From the NCBI GenBank assembly GCA_022360735.1, contig JAKSCF010000153.1:1-8053 (forward strand): a DNA stretch of 8,053 nt, given 5' to 3'. Below the pieces are notes generated by a model. That model did not search any database. It had not been told where the DNA came from and was given only the letters and a program-made list of their open reading frames with translations. The DNA is from Clostridia bacterium (GTDB taxonomy: Bacteria; Bacillota_A; Clostridia; Peptostreptococcales; JAAYPU01). Position numbers and translations under genes: made by a program. Shown in pieces: positions 4,624 to 8,053 of this stretch; position 1 is the first letter of the stretch, and every line of letters starts with the position of its first letter.

Positions 4624-6213
4624 ATGGATATTATACCAATATATATTATCTTCATACCTATATTAACGTCTATAATTATTTATATTTTAAACAATAAATA
4701 CATCAACTACTTGATATTTGTATCTCAAAGTATAGTAACTATTTTATGTCTCCTATATTATAGTACTTTTGATGAGAACACAGTAAAAACTCTAGTGCTT
4801 GGAGGCTGGTCTAAGGAAATAGGAATCGCTCTTAAAAACGACTACCTATCCTTGGCATTTGTCCTTTTAACCATATTCATGTGGTGGATTGTTATTATTT
4901 TTTGCTGGAATAAAAGAAAACAGGATTATAAATTTCTATTTTTTCTTATATTTTTGGAGGGCACTTTTTTAGGTCTTCTACAAACCAATGATCTCTTTAA
5001 TTTATTTGTTTTTATAGAAATAACCACCGTACTATCATCCATACTCATATTGTACAAAAAAGATGGCCATTCTGTCAGAGCAGGACTTTACTACCTTTTA
5101 TTCAACAGTGTAGGTATGATTTTATACCTAATAGGCTTAATATTTGTATACAATCTTAGCGGAACCTTAAATATGGATATCATTTCTGAAAGAATCATGC
5201 CACTGAGAAATATGGATTCAGTTAGACTGTCTTATATTTTTATAATGGCTGCAATAGGTGTAAAATCTGCTTTTTTTCCTCTGTATAACTGGCTTCCAAA
5301 AGCCCATAGCGCAGCACCTTCTTCCATATCGGCTCTCCTTTCGGGGCTCCTTGTAAAAAGCGGTCTTTATGCCTTTATTAGATTAAATGCGATGTATGGT
5401 ATTGACGAATTTAAGGAATTTTTCTTTTTACTGGGCTTTTTCACTGCCCTATCGGGAATAGTCTTCGCTGTTAGTCAAAAAGATATTAAGCAAATATTAG
5501 CCTTCCATACCATATCACAGATAGGCATCATTTTAATGGGACTGAGCAGCTTTTATGGAAAAACTTTTTATGGTGGCGTCTTTCATATTTTAAATCACGC
5601 TCTCTTCAAGGCATTATTATTTATGGGTGCCGGTATTATCATAAATACCTACGGAGCGAGAAGAATATCAGAATTAAGAGGCGTTTTTAAACGCCTGCCC
5701 TTTACATCTATACTCATGATTACAGGAATGCTGGCCATAACCGGTGCGCCCTTTTTAAACGGTTTTATCAGTAAGACAATCATCAAATACGGATTAAGCG
5801 AATCCTTATTTAAAACCTATATGTTTTATATTCTGAATCTTGGAACTTCTGTTTCATTTGTGAAGTTTTCTCAAATATTCTTTGGAAAGTCGAAAGTAAA
5901 TAAGTATGATGCTTATAGCGAAATTATTGCGATGCTTTTATTGGGGCTGGCATGTCTTTCCATTGGTATATTTTTTGTTCCCATAGCTAAGACGCTATTC
6001 TATATAGATCTTGAATTTATAAGATTTTCTAATCTTTCTATATGGGCAAACTATTTTGTTACTTTGATTATTGCATATTTTATATATTTGCTTATTATTT
6101 CAAAAGATTTTTGGATCATTAAAAAAATCAGACATATCCATATATCCTTTGGAGCCTCAAACTTTTTACTTGTTCTTTTCGTTTTTATTATGATAATGTG
6201 GAAATATATTTAA
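4624..6213 (+). CDS. mrpD: Mrp-type antiporter subunit D (NuoN/ND5-like ion-translocating subunit, MbhH-like)
   Basis: The 529-residue polytopic protein, with about 14 predicted helices, is the main ion-translocating subunit. It belongs to the complex I NuoL/M/N family. The charged residues of the proton path are present: E132 in L-F-V-F-I-E, K214 in G-V-K-S-A-F-F-P, K245 in G-L-L-V-K-S-G-L-Y and K384 in F-L-N-G-F-I-S-K. Also conserved are H325 and K329 in N-H-A-L-F-K-A and the segment K289-Q-I-L-A-F-H-T-I-S-Q. These match the positions known to matter in Bacillus MrpD. Length is normal (490-540). It is the only NuoL/M/N-like subunit in the operon, since no mrpA is present, so it would have to carry the full antiport function unless a partner is encoded elsewhere. 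The operon ends here, about 60 nt before a terminator. Confidence 0.93.
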   Translation: MDIIPIYIIFIPILTSIIIYILNNKYINYLIFVSQSIVTILCLLYYSTFDENTVKTLVLGGWSKEIGIALKNDYLSLAFVLLTIFMWWIVIIFCWNKRKQDYKFLFFLIFLEGTFLGLLQTNDLFNLFVFIEITTVLSSILILYKKDGHSVRAGLYYLLFNSVGMILYLIGLIFVYNLSGTLNMDIISERIMPLRNMDSVRLSYIFIMAAIGVKSAFFPLYNWLPKAHSAAPSSISALLSGLLVKSGLYAFIRLNAMYGIDEFKEFFFLLGFFTALSGIVFAVSQKDIKQILAFHTISQIGIILMGLSSFYGKTFYGGVFHILNHALFKALLFMGAGIIINTYGARRISELRGVFKRLPFTSILMITGMLAITGAPFLNGFISKTIIKYGLSESLFKTYMFYILNLGTSVSFVKFSQIFFGKSKVNKYDAYSEIIAMLLLGLACLSIGIFFVPIAKTLFYIDLEFIRFSNLSIWANYFVTLIIAYFIYLLIISKDFWIIKKIRHIHISFGASNFLLVLFVFIMIMWKYI

Positions 6214-6268
6214 TATTCGGCTGCAAAGCTTTTAAAACTTCATATAATAGTAAAGCTTCCTATCAGCC

Positions 6269-6318
6269 AAAAAAGGCAATAGCCAAGCTTTAAGCTTGAT
6301 TATTGCCTTACTTTTATT
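6269..6318. terminator. Bidirectional intrinsic terminator between mrpD and the regulator gene
   Basis: The hairpin 6275-6307 has a 15-position stem (GGCAATAGCCAAGCT against its partner) with one C-A mismatch, one G-T pair and a TTA loop. A6 precedes it (6269-6274) and TTACTTTTATT follows it. On the minus strand the hairpin is followed directly by TTTTTT, an excellent terminator for the regulator. On the plus strand the tail is T-rich but broken, adequate for the mrp operon. A weaker upstream fold (GGCTG 6219-6223 with CAGCC 6264-6268) may assist. Confidence 0.85.
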
Positions 6319-6323
6319 AATTA

Positions 6324-6977
6324 TTATTCTATTTCTCGCAAATATCGATATATACTGGTTTCTGATACATCCAAATGCTTTGCAACTTCTCTCACAACAC
6401 CTTTTATTCTAAATACGCCTTTGTCTTTTAAAAGCCTTAAAATGTCAATTTTCTCTTCCATATTCATTCTTTCTACCGGAATTTCTGACAGGTTGATTAT
6501 TTTTTTAATGGTCCTGTAAGTGTATTCTTCTATGGTTTCTTCTTCTTCATCAACCTTATAAATATCTTCCAGCGAGCAGTTTAAAAAACCTGATAAGAAC
6601 TTTTCAGTCAATTTGTTGAGTGCAATCATAGATGTCAATTCAACATTTACACATAATATGCCGATTAATTCTCCTGCGGAATCCTTAATAAAAAAGCTGC
6701 TGGATTTCATGTCTCCGCCTTGGGCAGTCTTGTGATACATATTGGTTGCATATTTACCGCCTTTGAAAGTTCCAATCTTTCTTATAAAAATATCATCTTT
6801 TTCTGCTCCAACGGTTCTATTACTGATATGTCCATTCTTTATGGCTACAATAGATGAACCTTCCTCTGTAATTTCATGAAGCACTATTTCACAGCTCTCC
6901 CCATAGACCTCCGATAAGAAATCGGCAAAATCCATATACATATTTATCAAGTGTTTTCTTTCCATAGTTCGATCCAT
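6324..6977 (-). CDS. YheO-like PAS-domain transcriptional regulator with C-terminal HTH (DauR family)
   Basis: The 217-residue cytoplasmic protein has two domains. Residues 8-125 are a YheO-like PAS sensor, with C29-E-I-V-L-H-E-I, S41-S-I-V-A-I-K-N-G-H-I-S-N-R and the late motif S92-S-S-F-F-I-K-D-S-A-G-E. Residues 172-217 are a helix-turn-helix of the DauR/HTH_22 type, with the recognition segment V203-S-E-T-S-I-Y-R-Y-L (204-213 by rough count). Family members include DauR, which controls D-arginine use; the ligand here is unknown. The frame is open to a TTG at 7034, but ATG 6977 has GGGGTGA 4 nt upstream, and a promoter covers the extra 19 codons, so 6977 is preferred. It follows the NSS transporter gene on the same strand with a gap of 87 nt, suggesting that it regulates that transporter or its own substrate pathway. 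Confidence 0.85.
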   Translation of the reverse strand: MDRTMERKHLINMYMDFADFLSEVYGESCEIVLHEITEEGSSIVAIKNGHISNRTVGAEKDDIFIRKIGTFKGGKYATNMYHKTAQGGDMKSSSFFIKDSAGELIGILCVNVELTSMIALNKLTEKFLSGFLNCSLEDIYKVDEEEETIEEYTYRTIKKIINLSEIPVERMNMEEKIDILRLLKDKGVFRIKGVVREVAKHLDVSETSIYRYLREIE

Positions 6978-6981
6978 TGCT

Positions 6982-6988
6982 TCACCCC
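6982..6988 (-). promoter_or_regulatory. Ribosome binding site that sets the regulator start
   Basis: The minus strand reads GGGGTGA here, 4 nt before ATG 6977. The upstream in-frame TTG at 7034 lacks such a site and lies within the promoter -35 box. Confidence 0.7.
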
Positions 6989-7004
6989 AACTGCTTTTGG
7001 ACAT

Positions 7005-7034
7005 ATCATACCATATTTTTGTAACTGTTTTCAA
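7005..7034 (-). promoter_or_regulatory. Promoter for the YheO-like regulator gene
   Basis: On the minus strand, TTGAAA (7034-7029) and TATGAT (7010-7005) are 18 nt apart, with TGG before the -10 (extended type). Start is predicted near 6998, about 21 nt before the ATG. The regulator can thus be made independently of the upstream transporter gene. Confidence 0.6.
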
Positions 7035-7064
7035 GAAAAGTGTCGTTTCTTAAAACACCTTTTA

Positions 7065-8053
7065 TCAACCAATACCACCGTATACAATTCCTAAAATGAA
7101 CACTGCAACGGCAACAAAAACAAACACATACTTTCCTACAAAGTTGAACCATTTTCCAACCGGTTTTTTTGCACCCAAATTAATTTGTTCACGTGCACGG
7201 TCCATTCCATAAATCCAGAAGAATGCAATGGCTGTAATCACTGCTCCCAACGGTAAGATATAAATGGATACAAAATCCATCCACTTGCCTAGCAAATCAA
7301 CATCTAATACAATAGGCGTTCCTACAACCAGCATAATGATACCCATTATAATACTGGCTTTTTTCCTCGAAATATTAAATCTATGGATGATTGCTTCTGT
7401 AGGTATTTCCACTAAATTCAATAAGGAAGACACTGCTGCAAAAATAATGGCTATAAAGAATACAATTGCAAATAAATGTCCAAAAGCCATTTGCTGAAAT
7501 ACCATTGGCAGCGATATAAACAATAAAGGTGGTCCCGCAGTTGGATCCAGCCCAAAAGCAAATACTGCCGGAATAATAGTAAAGGCGGCAATCATAGCAC
7601 CTAGGGTATCAAATACTGCTGTATTTACTGCAGATGAAGGGATATCTACATCATCTTTTATATAGCTTCCATATGCAACCATACCCGAACCGCCTAATGA
7701 TACGGTAAAGAATGCTTGCCCCAATGCCATTACCCAAGTTATAGGCTTAGCCAAATATGACCAATCTGGAACTAATAGATATTCTATACCTGCGTTAGCT
7801 CCCTCTAATGTCAAAGATCGAATCATCAAAATAATGAATAAAACAAAGAAAGCAGGCATTATGATCTTATTGACCTTTTCTATTCCTTGAGATACCCCTC
7901 TGACTAATATTGCTAAAGTCAAAATAACCGCTGCAATATGCCATGGCGATGCATTTATTGTGCCTGCAAAGGAACCAAAATATTCGCCTGCATTAACATT
8001 AAGCAGTGAACCACTTATAGAAGCAATAAAATACTTAAGCGTCCACCCAACAA
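7065..8053 (-). CDS. Sodium-dependent transporter, NSS/SNF family (5' end cut by window edge)
   Basis: The C-terminal 328 codons are visible, and the frame is open to the right edge (first complete codon at 8051-8049), so about 115-120 residues including helices 1-3 and most Na+-site residues lie outside. The visible part starts V-G-W-T-L-K-Y, typical of the third-fourth helix region of LeuT-fold NSS carriers. It contains the helix 6 substrate motif Q-A-F-F-T-V-S-L-G-G-S-G-M-V-A-Y-G-S-Y (visible residues about 112-130) and the helix 8 segment A-A-V-S-S-L-L-N-L-V-E (about 205-215). It ends with helix 11 near 307-326; bacterial members (TnaT, MhsT type) often have 11 helices. The role is Na+-coupled uptake of an amino acid or similar solute. 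The TTG at 7922 is an internal leucine codon, not a start. Substrate is not predictable from the visible part. Confidence 0.9.
   Translation of the reverse strand, partial: VGWTLKYFIASISGSLLNVNAGEYFGSFAGTINASPWHIAAVILTLAILVRGVSQGIEKVNKIIMPAFFVLFIILMIRSLTLEGANAGIEYLLVPDWSYLAKPITWVMALGQAFFTVSLGGSGMVAYGSYIKDDVDIPSSAVNTAVFDTLGAMIAAFTIIPAVFAFGLDPTAGPPLLFISLPMVFQQMAFGHLFAIVFFIAIIFAAVSSLLNLVEIPTEAIIHRFNISRKKASIIMGIIMLVVGTPIVLDVDLLGKWMDFVSIYILPLGAVITAIAFFWIYGMDRAREQINLGAKKPVGKWFNFVGKYVFVFVAVAVFILGIVYGGIG

Noticed and set aside
7036..7063. Weak hairpin (AAAAGTGT with ACAC-TTTT, one bulge) after the NSS stop
   Set aside because: AT-rich stem with a bulge, only a short T-tail, and it overlaps the regulator -35; too weak to call a terminator.
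7264..7497. Plus-strand open frame antisense to the NSS transporter
   Set aside because: The minus-strand frame has clear NSS motifs; this frame has no ribosome binding site or recognisable motif.
7920..7922. TTG at 7922 as the start of the NSS transporter
   Set aside because: The frame continues upstream to the window edge with typical NSS sequence (V-G-W-T-L-K-Y), so this is an internal leucine codon.

Overview
The window is AT-rich DNA with clostridial-looking promoters (TGnTATAAT extended -10 elements), strong GGAGG-type ribosome binding sites and tightly overlapping genes. It most likely comes from an anaerobic, low-GC Firmicute (class Clostridia). The sodium-linked gene content fits a sodium-using, possibly alkali- or salt-tolerant anaerobe, but I cannot name the genus.

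Layout. (1) 1-1616, minus strand: the first 12 codons of a PHP-domain metallohydrolase run off the left edge. Then come a long near-perfect hairpin (86-175), a hot-dog acyl-CoA thioesterase with its own promoter, and a QueG-like double [4Fe-4S] protein with its own extended -10. (2) 1617-2013: a divergent intergenic region with an inverted repeat, a strong plus-strand promoter and an untranslated leader of about 160 nt carrying three back-to-back hairpins. (3) 2014-6213, plus strand: a seven-gene Mrp-type cation/proton antiporter operon in the order E, F, G, MbhD-like, MbhE-MrpB fusion, C, D. Neighbouring genes overlap or lie 1-4 nt apart. (4) 6269-6318: a terminator that appears to serve both converging transcripts. 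(5) 6324-8053, minus strand: a YheO-like PAS/HTH regulator with its own promoter, downstream of a sodium:neurotransmitter-symporter (NSS) family gene that is cut by the right edge.

How it fits together. The Mrp module would exchange cytoplasmic Na+ for external H+. The NSS carrier would spend the Na+ gradient on uptake of an amino acid or similar solute, and the YheO-like protein probably senses a small molecule and controls the carrier. The most unusual points are four. The Mrp operon has no MrpA (NuoL-like) subunit and follows the gene order of the membrane part of archaeal Mbh hydrogenases, with no hydrogenase genes. Its MbhD-like subunit carries an extra soluble domain of about 105 residues. 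The operon has a structured leader. A 40-bp hairpin lies between the thioesterase and PHP genes. No CRISPR array, rRNA, tRNA or insertion sequence was seen.
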